A stretch of DNA of 9,374 nt, from assembly GCA_015485235.1 (NCBI GenBank), contig WFTX01000298.1:1-9374 (forward strand), read 5' to 3'. The first letter of the stretch is position 1. Every line of letters starts with the position of its first letter. The DNA comes from Nitrospirota bacterium (GTDB lineage: Bacteria > Nitrospirota > Thermodesulfovibrionia > Thermodesulfovibrionales > JdFR-85). Of the stretch, positions 1-6,578 are shown in pieces. The notes beneath the pieces are model-generated. The model was not told where the DNA came from and searched no databases. It saw only the letters and a program-made list of their open reading frames with translations. The position numbers were made by a program, and so were the translations under genes.

Positions 1-61
1 ACCCCAGGGGGAACGTAAAGACTGTCATAAGGGTAAGCAGTGAAGGCCGCTGAAAGGGGAA

Positions 62-205
62 GTGTGTTGGTGTATTGGTATATTGGTATATTGGTGTATT
101 GGTGTATTGGGTTATTGGGTTATTGGGTTACTAAGCCTCAACCTTAACCTGTTTTCTTGCTGTTTCCCCTCCCCGCTACACGCTACACGCTTTTTTCTTA
201 ACCTC
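62..205 (+). repeat. Composite tandem repeat, copy 1 (8 bp units, then hexamers, then CGCTACA units)
   Basis: From 62 to about 131 the sequence is a run of 8 bp units of the type GTGTATTG, GTATATTG and GGTTATTG. From about 132 to 150 it changes to hexamers of the CAACCT/TAACCT type. After a pyrimidine-rich stretch, CGCTACA is repeated from 174 to 190, and a T-run leads to AACCTC at 200-205. The same order of blocks occurs at 9131-9265 and, shorter, at 8535-8603, so this is a family and not random low complexity. It ends just short of the trpF stop codon (208-210), so it forms the 3' flank of that gene. No protein is supported here. Confidence 0.85.
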
Positions 206-207
206 GA

Positions 208-837
208 TCATGTAAGGCCCTTTGCCCTCTCAATAAAGAGCCTCACCTTTTCCGGATCCTTCTTCCCCTTTTCAGCCTCAACGCCGCTGCTTACATCCAC
301 TGCATAGGGACGGGCCGTCCTGACGGCCTCAGCCACATTCCCGGGAGTAAGTCCCCCGGCAAGAATGACGGGGCCGAAGCGGGCTGCCTCCCTGGCAATC
401 TCCCAGTTGAAACTCTTCCCGGTCCCGCCCGGGACATCGGGGTCATAGGTATCAAGAAGATAGGCAGAGGCCCTGAATCTCCTTATCTCCTCCAGTACGG
501 TGACATCCCTCACCCGGAAGGCCTTGATGACCCGGGGGAAGAGGGAAGATTCCTCCGGGGGCTCATCTCCGTGAAGCTGCACCACGTCAAGCCCCGTAAG
601 TGTCAGGACCTCTCTTATCTCGGCCGGCGGGGCATTAACGAATACCCCTACTGTTGTTATGAAAGGGGGAAGGGCAGAGACTATCTCCCTTACCGTTTCA
701 GGGAAGACATGGCGCGGACTGCCTTCATAGAAGACAAAGCCCAGGGCGTCAGCCCCGGCCTCTGCTGCAAACAGGGCGTCTTCAGGGCTGGTGAGACCGC
801 AGATCTTGACCTTCGGGGTGGACCGGCCTGCCGTCAT
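208..837 (-). CDS. trpF: Phosphoribosylanthranilate isomerase
   Basis: The enzyme performs the Amadori rearrangement of N-(5-phosphoribosyl)anthranilate to CdRP in cytoplasmic tryptophan synthesis. The 209-residue product has the family's usual length for a single TIM barrel. Visible signatures are KICGL with the catalytic cysteine at residue 13, QLHGDE at 87-92, the catalytic aspartate in LLDT at residue 129, the phosphate-binding GGLTPGNV at 161-168, and DVSSGVE at 181-187. The start overlaps the stop of the upstream SurA-N-like gene (ATGA, 834-837). There is only a weak ribosome site, which suggests translational coupling. No other trp gene is in the window, so trpF is separated from at least some of its pathway partners. 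The gene ends next to a composite tandem repeat. Confidence 0.97.
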   Translation of the reverse strand: MTAGRSTPKVKICGLTSPEDALFAAEAGADALGFVFYEGSPRHVFPETVREIVSALPPFITTVGVFVNAPPAEIREVLTLTGLDVVQLHGDEPPEESSLFPRVIKAFRVRDVTVLEEIRRFRASAYLLDTYDPDVPGGTGKSFNWEIAREAARFGPVILAGGLTPGNVAEAVRTARPYAVDVSSGVEAEKGKKDPEKVRLFIERAKGLT

Positions 838-1502
838 CCTATCAGTTCTTCGTGGACCACTACATGGTATCTCTTCTTTAGGGTCTCGATATAGGAGCGG
901 AGGAGTTTCTGCTGTCTGTCCCTGAGCATGGCCTCCTTGAGGGTCTTTACGAATTCCTCGTTACCCTTGAAGTCCTTAAGGTCCGCCCCTGTAAGAATGG
1001 GGGTGTCCTCGATGAGTGTTCTTATCTTCTTGATCAGGAGTTCCCTCCGCCTGGTCTCCTCATAGAACCTCGGGCTCATCCGGTTGAGCTGGAGTGTCCT
1101 GAGGTAGATATCCTTTCTGAAGACCCCGTTTCTCTGGAAGGTGGGGTCACTGGTTATCGCCTCCTGGAGCTCTTCATCAGAGACCCTTATCCCCAGGTCC
1201 GATGCCTTCATGGCAAGGAGCCTTCCTTCAAGGAGGAGGTCAAGGGCCTTCTCCTTGAGCTTCAGCTTTTCCTCCATCTTCTGGTCGAACTTCTCCTTGT
1301 ATATATCCCTGTAGAAGTCCCTGAGCCTGTCATAGGTACGCCAGTACTCGTCGAGATAGATCCTTCCTGTTTTGCCGATCTCCACAAGCACGGGCTGGGA
1401 GTTCTGATCAATGGGGCCGATGTAGAGAAAGACGAAAGAGATTATCACGAGAAAGAAGAAGATGTAGAAGAACTTTGCATGTTTCCTCATGAAATGGAGC
1501 AT
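834..1502 (-). CDS. Membrane-anchored PpiD/SurA N-terminal-domain chaperone-like protein lacking a PPIase domain
   Basis: The 222-residue protein starts like PpiD (MLHFMRKHAKFF). It has one hydrophobic segment at about residues 10-28 and then a largely helical, charged region matching the SurA_N/PpiD_N chaperone fold, including VSDEELQEAI and FRKDIYLRTLQLNRMSPRFYEE. PpiD proteins are inner-membrane anchored periplasmic folding helpers. Classical PpiD continues into one or more parvulin domains, and none is present here: after residue 190 there is only a basic helical tail. Any role would therefore be chaperone-type substrate holding without prolyl isomerase activity (inference). AGGAGGT at 1511-1517 sits 8 nt before the ATG and supports this start. 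The stop overlaps trpF by 4 nt. The biological link to tryptophan synthesis is not evident. Confidence 0.8.
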   Translation of the reverse strand: MLHFMRKHAKFFYIFFFLVIISFVFLYIGPIDQNSQPVLVEIGKTGRIYLDEYWRTYDRLRDFYRDIYKEKFDQKMEEKLKLKEKALDLLLEGRLLAMKASDLGIRVSDEELQEAITSDPTFQRNGVFRKDIYLRTLQLNRMSPRFYEETRRRELLIKKIRTLIEDTPILTGADLKDFKGNEEFVKTLKEAMLRDRQQKLLRSYIETLKKRYHVVVHEELIG

Positions 1503-1573
1503 ATCAGTTTACCTCCTGGGTTATTTTATCTAAATTGAACGGTTCTGATGCTGCCATTGTCAAGGCATTCTTC

Positions 1574-1732
1574 CTGGGCAGGTGGAGGCGGGGAGTAATC
1601 CCCATTTCAGCAATACCGCAATCTCAGAACATCAACTTCCGGTCTTCCACCAGCGAGCTAACAACCATTCTCATGTTTATATTTTATACTCATTGCATTA
1701 AATGGGGTTACGAGACGCCTTAACCTGCCCAG
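1574..1732. repeat. 159 bp imperfect inverted-repeat element, MITE-like
   Basis: Two 41 nt arms (1574-1614 and 1692-1732) are imperfect reverse complements. Each begins with CTGGGCAGGT (10/10), followed by AGGCG, GTAA, CCCCATTT and GCAAT in the same order, about 32 matching positions with small gaps. The outer half is best conserved. The 77 bp between the arms is AT-richer and has no coding signal. The element fills most of the gap between the NUDIX gene and the SurA-N-like gene, so it would be transcribed as a long hairpin if the two were co-transcribed. No clear target-site duplication is visible. It could be a miniature transposable element or a processed mRNA hairpin. Confidence 0.6.
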
Positions 1733-1745
1733 CTTATTATAAATC

Positions 1746-1763
1746 ACTCAAAGAAGTTTGAGT
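1746..1763 (-). terminator. Possible weak terminator hairpin after the NUDIX gene
   Basis: ACTCAAA, a four-base loop and TTTGAGT form a perfect 7 bp stem immediately downstream of the NUDIX stop at 1768. On the minus strand it is followed by an AT-rich stretch (GATTTATAATAA) but not a clean T-run. It could end the murA-to-NUDIX transcript or only slow the polymerase. Confidence 0.4.
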
Positions 1764-1767
1764 AGAT

Positions 1768-2166
1768 TCAGTACCTTCCTTCAAAGTAATCTGTCAGGAT
1801 CTCCCTGTGATCAAAGGCGATCTCGTCAGGGAGGTTCTCCCTGCTGAAGATCCCGACTTCTCCGGCATCGTCACCCGCCCTGGGTGTCCCTTCAGCCCTG
1901 GCAATAAATACAGTGGTGATGGTATGGAACCGCGGGTCCCTGCCGGGCTCGGAGTAGGTATGAAACTGCCTGATCAGCTTCACCTCAAGACCTGTCTCTT
2001 CCCGGGCCTCCCTTACGGCAGCAGCCTCAAGGGACTCACCGTAGTCCACAAAACCGCCGGGCAATGCCCACCCCGGTGGCGGGTTTTTCCTCTTAATAAG
2101 GACAATCCCCCCTTCCATCTCGATAATCAGATCAACAGTAGGGAGGGGGTTACGTCTATCGCTCAT
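1768..2166 (-). CDS. NUDIX hydrolase, ADP-ribose pyrophosphatase-like
   Basis: NUDIX enzymes hydrolyse nucleoside diphosphates linked to another moiety, using divalent metal. This 132-residue protein shows a complete NUDIX box: G38, E44, R52-E53, E56-E57 and G59 (GX5EX7REUXEEXGU), preceded by GWALPGG. YSEPGRDPRFHT at 71-82 resembles the segment typical of small ADP-ribose or sugar-nucleotide pyrophosphatases, which is the basis for the tentative substrate. A mutator-type 8-oxo-dGTPase role cannot be excluded from sequence alone. The ATG overlaps the hfq stop (ATGA, 2163-2166), so translation is probably coupled to hfq. It appears to be the last gene of the murA-led operon. Confidence 0.9.
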   Translation of the reverse strand: MSDRRNPLPTVDLIIEMEGGIVLIKRKNPPPGWALPGGFVDYGESLEAAAVREAREETGLEVKLIRQFHTYSEPGRDPRFHTITTVFIARAEGTPRAGDDAGEVGIFSRENLPDEIAFDHREILTDYFEGRY

Positions 2167-2414
2167 AGAGTCCTGTCTTCTTCGCTCCTTGCACTGGGGA
2201 TGGTGAAGTGCCCCTCTGGAATGATCGTTGAGACCGCATGTTTGTAAATCATCTGGACATTGGCAGCATCCTTCAGGATGATTACAAAATTGTCGAACCC
2301 CTTGATAGCGCCCTTCAACCTCACCCCGTTAGTGAGATAGACCACCACCGGGGTCTTTTCCTTCCTGAGTTGATTCAGAAAGAGATCCTGGAGGTTCTGG
2401 TTTTTTCCTGGCAT
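2163..2414 (-). CDS. hfq: RNA chaperone Hfq
   Basis: Hfq forms a hexameric ring that binds small RNAs and mRNAs and promotes their pairing. The 83-residue product has the Sm1 region beginning NQNLQDLFLNQLRKEK and continuing through VYLTNGVRLKGAIKGFDNF to residue 43. The Sm2 signature YKHAVSTIIP lies at 57-66. Q9, D41, Y57, K58 and H59 match the conserved RNA-binding and ring positions. A short acidic and basic tail follows (SARSEEDRTL). GGAG lies 6 nt before the ATG. The gene sits 45 bp after the sensor-kinase gene and overlaps the NUDIX gene. In many bacteria hfq follows miaA; here it lies in a cell-wall and histidine operon instead, with no miaA in view. Confidence 0.97.
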   Translation of the reverse strand: MPGKNQNLQDLFLNQLRKEKTPVVVYLTNGVRLKGAIKGFDNFVIILKDAANVQMIYKHAVSTIIPEGHFTIPSARSEEDRTL

Positions 2415-2444
2415 GACGGACTCCTTTTTTTTCCTGTTATTTTA

Positions 2445-2465
2445 GCATAAAAGGTCTTTTTATGC
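2445..2465 (-). terminator. Perfect 8 bp hairpin between kinase stop and hfq
   Basis: GCATAAAA and TTTTATGC form a perfect 8 bp stem around a 5 nt loop. The structure includes the kinase stop codon (2460-2462). On the minus strand it is followed by TAAAATAACAGG rather than a U-tract, so complete termination is unlikely. It could partially terminate, protect an mRNA end, or be a dyad near an hfq promoter. The TAAAAT just downstream is a possible -10 with no good -35. Confidence 0.45.
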
Positions 2466-3803
2466 ATCGGGGTCCGAAAGATCGAATATCTTCTTTCCCT
2501 CAGTGTACTGCCTTACCCGGTAATGTGTGATGTTGAGCATCCTTGAGATTATCTCATTGATCCTCCCGCACTGGGATTCAAAGATCTGGAGTTCCTCATC
2601 AAGGGGTTCACCTTTCATTGTCTTCTCCCTTATTACAGGTATGAGCGTCATGATTACCGAGAGGGGCTGGCGCATCTCATGGGCGGTTGCACCAGCCAGT
2701 TCGACTGTGGCCTTGAGTTTCTCCCTTGTGGCGTCATGGAGGATCTTCAGCTTTCCGTAACTTGTCTCACGGATATCATCCCTGATCTCCACCTCAGAGA
2801 CCGTGAATATATGGCCGTTGAACTCCACCTCCTCGCCGGAGGGGGCTGTGAGGAGATCCCTGAGCTGGTCTTCCTCTATCTCGTCCATCCTTCTGTCAAT
2901 GAATTCCTCTGTCTCCCTGCCCAGAAACCTTGCAAAGGCGGGGTTTACCATCTCGATGTAACCCCTGTGGTTTATGATCACGATCCCGTCCACAATATTC
3001 TCTATTATCCTTGCATCCCTTGCAGAGAGTTCCCTCAACTGGGCGTTCAGCCTTCTGACGGACCGGAAGGCGTCACTGATCTTCTTTGAGAAAAAGATGG
3101 TAATGGCAAGAACGAAGAGGAGTATGAAGAGGCCGAAGGTTCCGAAGCTGAGGGCGGAACGCTTTACCTGGGCGGCATAGAGCCTGTCGGCATAATCCAC
3201 GGGGATGTCAATGCTCAGGCCTGCGGTAAGGTTCCGGTGACAGCGGAGGCAGTTTTCCTGCATCTGTACAGGGGCGATGTACCGGAAGTAGCTCTTTCCA
3301 GCTATGGCTGCCTCCTGGTACTCTTCCGTGGCTGTTCCATCCCTGAACTTCCTCAGGGCCGAGAGTTCCCACCTGTCGGGGTTGGGCAGGCGGCTCTGTG
3401 ACTCGAGGCTTGTAAGGTGAAACCTGTAGGTCGCCCTCTTTCTGAGGAGGGTGTTCAGCCGCGGGCCAAAGAGGGCAGGGTCCACCCTCACATAGGTCTT
3501 GCCCATTATGGAGAGGAGGTTGCCCCTCTCGGCATGCTCTGTTATCTCCACATAGTATCCGTTGTGGCTTGAGCGCCAGATCGGTGATGTGACTATATGC
3601 TGAAAGAGCGCCCTTGCATAAAGGATCGTGTTTTTCTGCTGTATATCGGCTATGCTCTTTTTCTCCCAGTGGATGATGGTAAGAAAGAGCCCTGCAAGGA
3701 CGATCATCAGGGGAAGGCTCAACAGGAGGGCTAGCTTTACGGGACTTTCCGGATAATTGATCCAGCGGAAGGGGCCCCTTTTCCCCCTGTTCTCCGGGGT
3801 CAT
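2460..3803 (-). CDS. Membrane sensor with DUF3365-type heme domain, PAS and HisKA, without an ATPase domain
   Basis: The 447-residue protein has a transmembrane helix at about 22-44 and an extracytoplasmic region to about 215. That region contains CLRCH (C185, C188, H189), a CXXCH c-type heme-binding motif in the arrangement seen in DUF3365/Tll0287-like sensors. A second helix lies at about 217-239. A PAS domain at about 262-355 (IIENIVDGIVIINHRGYIEMVNPAF) is followed by a HisKA-type dimerisation helix with AHEMRQPLSV, phospho-acceptor candidate H375. The protein ends about 70 residues later without the N, G1 and G2 boxes of a HATPase_c domain. Since hfq begins 45 bp downstream, there is no room for a frameshifted remainder. 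It probably senses redox state or a ligand at the heme and relies on a partner kinase or acts by dimerisation (inference). Its ATG overlaps the hisG stop (TGATG). Confidence 0.85.
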   Translation of the reverse strand: MTPENRGKRGPFRWINYPESPVKLALLLSLPLMIVLAGLFLTIIHWEKKSIADIQQKNTILYARALFQHIVTSPIWRSSHNGYYVEITEHAERGNLLSIMGKTYVRVDPALFGPRLNTLLRKRATYRFHLTSLESQSRLPNPDRWELSALRKFRDGTATEEYQEAAIAGKSYFRYIAPVQMQENCLRCHRNLTAGLSIDIPVDYADRLYAAQVKRSALSFGTFGLFILLFVLAITIFFSKKISDAFRSVRRLNAQLRELSARDARIIENIVDGIVIINHRGYIEMVNPAFARFLGRETEEFIDRRMDEIEEDQLRDLLTAPSGEEVEFNGHIFTVSEVEIRDDIRETSYGKLKILHDATREKLKATVELAGATAHEMRQPLSVIMTLIPVIREKTMKGEPLDEELQIFESQCGRINEIISRMLNITHYRVRQYTEGKKIFDLSDPDA

Positions 3804-4423
3804 CAGAGGACTCCTCCGATCCTTTCCGTCAGAGAAATGATTTCGGGATGTTTAAGCCTGAAAGAGGCCCGGTTAACCACCAGCCTTGCCGTTGACTCCA
3901 TGATGGTCTCGACCTCCACAAGCCGGTTGGCCTTCAGTGTCCGGCCTGTCGAGACCAGGTCCACAATCGCATCGGCCATCTCTATGAGGGGGGCAAGCTC
4001 GATGGAGCCATAGAGCTTGACGATCTCCACTTCCCTGCCGGTGATGGAGAAGAAAGACTCCGTTATACGGGGGTACTTTGTCGCCACCGTGAGCGGGCCC
4101 GATATCACGCCGGGGTCCTTTCCCTCAGGAGCGGCCAGGACCAGCCGGCAATAACCGATTCCGAGGTCAAGGGGTTCGTAGAGGTCGGGCCGCTGCTCCT
4201 CAATCAGGTCCTTGCCGACCACTCCCATATCGGCCCCGCCCCGTTCCACAAAGGTGTTTACATCCTGTGAACGGATCGCGAGTATCCTGAGGGCCCTGTC
4301 CGGGGAGTGGTGAATGAGTTTCCGGCTTTCCTCCACCTTTCCCCTGAACCGGATCCCTGCCTTCCCCAGAAGGCCAAGGGTCTCTGTCAGCAGTCTTCCC
4401 TTTGGTACGGCTATGGTTATCAC
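3803..4423 (-). CDS. hisG: ATP phosphoribosyltransferase catalytic subunit, short form
   Basis: HisG condenses ATP and PRPP in the first step of histidine synthesis. The 206-residue length, ending at ERIGGVL, matches the short form (HisG-S). That form lacks the C-terminal histidine-binding domain and is active only with the HisRS-like regulatory subunit HisZ, so a hisZ gene is expected elsewhere in the genome. Visible motifs are AVPKGRL at 5-11, GADMGVVGKD at 63-72 and the PRPP loop VDLVSTGRTL at about 154-163. The start codon is GTG (4423-4421), overlapping the murA TGA as GTGA; a GGGAG/GGAAG stretch precedes it. The order murA-hisG is found in several anaerobic lineages (family knowledge). 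Confidence 0.96.
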   Translation of the reverse strand: MITIAVPKGRLLTETLGLLGKAGIRFRGKVEESRKLIHHSPDRALRILAIRSQDVNTFVERGGADMGVVGKDLIEEQRPDLYEPLDLGIGYCRLVLAAPEGKDPGVISGPLTVATKYPRITESFFSITGREVEIVKLYGSIELAPLIEMADAIVDLVSTGRTLKANRLVEVETIMESTARLVVNRASFRLKHPEIISLTERIGGVL

Positions 4424-5679
4424 GGTTCTTCCCGCTCCCTCGTTATAAGGGCCCCGAGGCCCCGGAGTTTCTTCTCAATCTCTTCGTAGCCCCTGTCTAT
4501 ATGGTAGATCCTGTTTATCTGGGTCCTGCCCTCGGCCCTGAGTGCGGCCAGGACAAGGGAGGCGCTTGCCCGGAGGTCCGTTGCCATGACAGGGGCCCCC
4601 TTAAGGGTTTCCACTCCCCTGACAGTCGCAGTGGAGCCCTCGATGCTTATGTCCGCCCCCATCCTCCTGAGTTCAGCCACATGCATGAACCTGTTCTCGA
4701 AGATGGTCTCCCTGATTATGCTTGTCCCCCGTGCAACGGAGAGGAGGGCCATGAACTGGGCCTGCATGTCCGTGGGGAACCCGGGGTAGGGCAGGGTCTT
4801 GAGGTCAGAGGAGCGGGGCCGTTCAGGCCCCTCCACAAGGATGCCCTCTTCATCCACACTTATGGAGATACCCGTCTCTTGAAGCTTCATTATGACTGCT
4901 TCAAGGTGATCGGGGATTACATTCTCTATCCTCACCCTTCCGCCGGTGATCCCGGCAGCGGCTATGAATGTTCCTGCCTCTATCCTGTCAGGTATTACCC
5001 TGTATTCTACAGGCCTGAGTTCCTCCACGCCTTCTATCTCTATTACAGGTGTGCCGAGTCCTGAAATCCGCGCTCCCATCCGGGTGAGGGCCTCTCCGAG
5101 ATCAACCACCTCAGGTTCACAGGCTGCATTCTCGAGCCTCGTCGTTCCTGATGCAAGGGCTGCAGCCATCATGAGGTTTTCCGTCCCTGTCACCGTGGGG
5201 ATATCGAAGTAGATCTGGGCTCCCCGGAGCCTCCGGGCCCTGGCAATCACATAACCGGCCTCAAGGGTTATGTCCGCTCCCATTTTTGCAAGACCCATGA
5301 GGTGGAGGTTGATGGGTCTGGCCCCGATGGCGCATCCACCCGGGAGTGAGACCCTTGCGGTCCCGTACCGGGCGGTCAGTGGGCCCAGGACGAGCACAGA
5401 GGCCCTCATCGTCCTTACAAGGTCATAGGGGGCTTCAAAGAGAGAGAGACCTTCCGTTGAGACGGAGAGGGTGTTTCCTGAGTGCTCGAAGGTGCCTCCC
5501 ATGTTCGTGATAAGCCTCCCCATGGTCTTTACGTCCCTCAGGCGGGGGACGTCCATGAGGACGGAAGTCCCGCCTGTGAGAATGGTTGAGGCGATTATGG
5601 GAAGGGCGGCGTTCTTTGCACCGGAGACCCTCACTCTGCCTTCAAGGGGTCTTCCGCCTTCTATGATGAACCTGTCCAT
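4420..5679 (-). CDS. murA: UDP-N-acetylglucosamine 1-carboxyvinyltransferase
   Basis: MurA transfers enolpyruvate from PEP to UDP-GlcNAc, the first committed step of peptidoglycan synthesis in the cytoplasm. The 419-residue length is standard. Residues 20-25 (GAKNAA) carry the conserved Lys-Asn pair. The loop LPGGCAIGARP carries the catalytic cysteine at 116, the residue attacked by fosfomycin, so the enzyme should be fosfomycin-sensitive in principle. FPTDMQAQ and DLRASASLV are the further substrate-binding segments. The start MDRFIIEGG is canonical. No Shine-Dalgarno is visible, and a TATAAT lies only 5 nt before the ATG, so the message may be leaderless. It is the first gene of the minus-strand operon continuing through hisG. 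Confidence 0.98.
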   Translation of the reverse strand: MDRFIIEGGRPLEGRVRVSGAKNAALPIIASTILTGGTSVLMDVPRLRDVKTMGRLITNMGGTFEHSGNTLSVSTEGLSLFEAPYDLVRTMRASVLVLGPLTARYGTARVSLPGGCAIGARPINLHLMGLAKMGADITLEAGYVIARARRLRGAQIYFDIPTVTGTENLMMAAALASGTTRLENAACEPEVVDLGEALTRMGARISGLGTPVIEIEGVEELRPVEYRVIPDRIEAGTFIAAAGITGGRVRIENVIPDHLEAVIMKLQETGISISVDEEGILVEGPERPRSSDLKTLPYPGFPTDMQAQFMALLSVARGTSIIRETIFENRFMHVAELRRMGADISIEGSTATVRGVETLKGAPVMATDLRASASLVLAALRAEGRTQINRIYHIDRGYEEIEKKLRGLGALITREREEP

Positions 5680-5684
5680 GGAAA

Positions 5685-5690
5685 ATTATA
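5685..5690 (-). promoter_or_regulatory. Possible -10 element of the murA operon
   Basis: A perfect TATAAT on the minus strand lies 5 nt upstream of the murA ATG. Transcription from it would start at or next to the start codon. No convincing -35 hexamer lies 16-18 bp upstream, so the call rests on the -10 match, the absence of a ribosome site and the position at the head of the operon. Confidence 0.4.
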
Positions 5691-5854
5691 ACTGGTTTAT
5701 CCGGGTTTTTTGTGGAAAGTCTCCGGTTTTTTCCCTTTTCAGGCAGATTCAGTATGATATTTAACCATCCTGTTAAATGAATTGTTCCTGGGAGGCAGGA
5801 TGTGGTCGATACGACTAAATGCCCTCTCGGAGCCTTCCCGGCCTGTTCAGTTAT

Positions 5855-6086
5855 CCGGGGGTGTGCTCTGCAATTTTTCATTATGAAGCTCCGGTCGTGT
5901 CTGAGTAGAGAAAGCTCGATACGAGTCCTGCGGATCTGTTATGGACGGCGCCTTAATAGTCCTGATCAGTTGTATAAAGGGTTTTTGAGTAGAAAAGTCC
6001 TATCGGTTTCCGCCGAGCCGACACAGGAAAGCGCTTTCATGAACCATCAGGTTTTAATAATGAAAAATTTCAGAGCGCACCCTCGG
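5855..6086. repeat. Internal 30 bp inverted repeat pair
   Basis: Positions 5855-5884 and 6057-6086 are reverse complements at 27 of 30 positions without gaps. They share GCTCTG followed, one base later, by AATTTTTCATTAT. The arms are 172 bp apart and nested inside the larger 5790-6486 element. In the two opposite directions they translate to similar short peptides (MKNCRAHPR and MKNFRAHPR). That is a by-product of the repeat and does not indicate genes. Confidence 0.75.
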
Positions 6087-6199
6087 AATCATACCGTATT
6101 CATTCTCGCTGAAACCAACTTCCAGTCTTCTCCCCAGATTGCCGATAGAAAAAATGCCCCACCAATAAAGGGCAGGAGGGCATAGGGTTTGAGCGGTTT

Positions 6200-6407
6200 C
6201 AGGCAATCTATGATCTTCACCAGGAAGGTGAAGCAGATTGCCTGCCTCGGAACGGGGGCCCCCGAAAAGTCGAAGACTTTTTGGGGTATGGCTGCCCTGG
6301 ATGGCCTGCGAGAATGAGGCGAAAAGCCTATACCCTCCTGCCTTGTAACTGACTGATGAGTCAATCGGCATTTTTGGGTCATCTGCTCATCGCTGTCTCG
6401 AAGAGAC
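6200..6407. other. Cluster of strong hairpins, candidate structured RNA
   Basis: Five or more stems occur in about 210 bp. At 6200-6244 a 10 bp outer stem (CAGGCAATCT/AGATTGCCTG) encloses a 7 bp inner stem (CTTCACC/GGTGAAG). At 6260-6286 a 12 bp stem with one G-T pair has a GAA loop, overlapping a perfect palindrome CGGGGGCCCCCG at 6253-6264. At 6284-6335 GGGTAT/ATACCC encloses two abutting small stems (GGC/GCC and AGGC/GCCT), a three-way-junction layout. At 6350-6363 there is TGACT/AGTCA, and at 6394-6408 TGTCTC/GAGACA with a GAA loop. No known RNA class is recognised and the transcribed strand is unknown. Confidence 0.45.
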
Positions 6408-6515
6408 AATCGGACATGTAAATAATCCCCTTGCTTTGTAAGGTCAGTGAGAGGATTTTGGTCGTATCGACCACTCCCTGCCTTCTTATGTTTATGCAAT
6501 GTTTAGGTTAAGTCA

Positions 6516-6526
6516 TATAATATAAT
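6516..6526 (+). promoter_or_regulatory. Possible -10 region of the toxin-antitoxin operon
   Basis: Two overlapping TATAAT hexamers (6516-6521 and 6521-6526) lie in the AT-rich stretch upstream of the antitoxin ATG at 6579. No good -35 is visible at the right spacing. AAGGA at 6566-6570, 8 nt before the ATG, is the ribosome site. Operons of this type are normally repressed by their own antitoxin, and an operator would be expected here, but no strong dyad is visible. Confidence 0.35.
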
Positions 6527-6578
6527 AGTACTTGAAAGTAATTCTTAAATATGCTACCATAAAGTAAGGAAAAAGAGT

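Larger units (their letters stand above)
5790..6486. mobile_element. About 700 bp non-coding element bounded by 26 bp inverted repeats
   Basis: The arms 5790-5815 and 6461-6486 are reverse complements at 22 of 26 positions without gaps. They share AGGCAGG and a perfect 14-mer GTGGTCGATACGAC, and similarity continues weakly inward (AAA, CTC). Between them are a second inverted repeat (5855-5884/6057-6086), another copy of the TCGATACGA dyad (5916-5924) and a dense hairpin cluster (6200-6407). Open frames through it (for example minus 6089-6499) show no family signature and are broken by the structural repeats. It fills most of the gap between murA and the toxin-antitoxin genes. No target duplication is evident. 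It may be a decayed or non-autonomous element, or a structured RNA locus flanked by binding sites. Confidence 0.45.

Noticed and set aside
62..131. Possible CRISPR array
   Set aside because: The units are 7-8 bp with no spacers, so this is a simple tandem repeat.
1520..1563. Promoter for the SurA-N-like gene using TTGACA at 1563-1558
   Set aside because: No acceptable -10 lies at 16-19 bp spacing; the TAAAAT further downstream is too far.
1535..1723. Plus-strand open frame of 62 codons in the NUDIX/SurA-N gap
   Set aside because: It lies inside the inverted-repeat element and has no recognisable protein features.
2414..2460. Frameshifted ATPase domain of the sensor kinase
   Set aside because: Only 45 bp separate its stop from hfq, far too little for a HATPase_c domain in any frame.
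6284..6408. Known riboswitch (cyclic-di-GMP or cobalamin type)
   Set aside because: The conserved core motifs of those classes are not visible on either strand, and no controlled gene is positioned downstream on the minus strand.
5642..6499. Several open frames of 79-136 codons on both strands (for example minus 6089-6499 and plus 5802-6185)
   Set aside because: They overlap one another, show no family signature, run through hairpins and inverted repeats, and lack convincing ribosome sites. Their similar peptide pieces come from the repeat arms.
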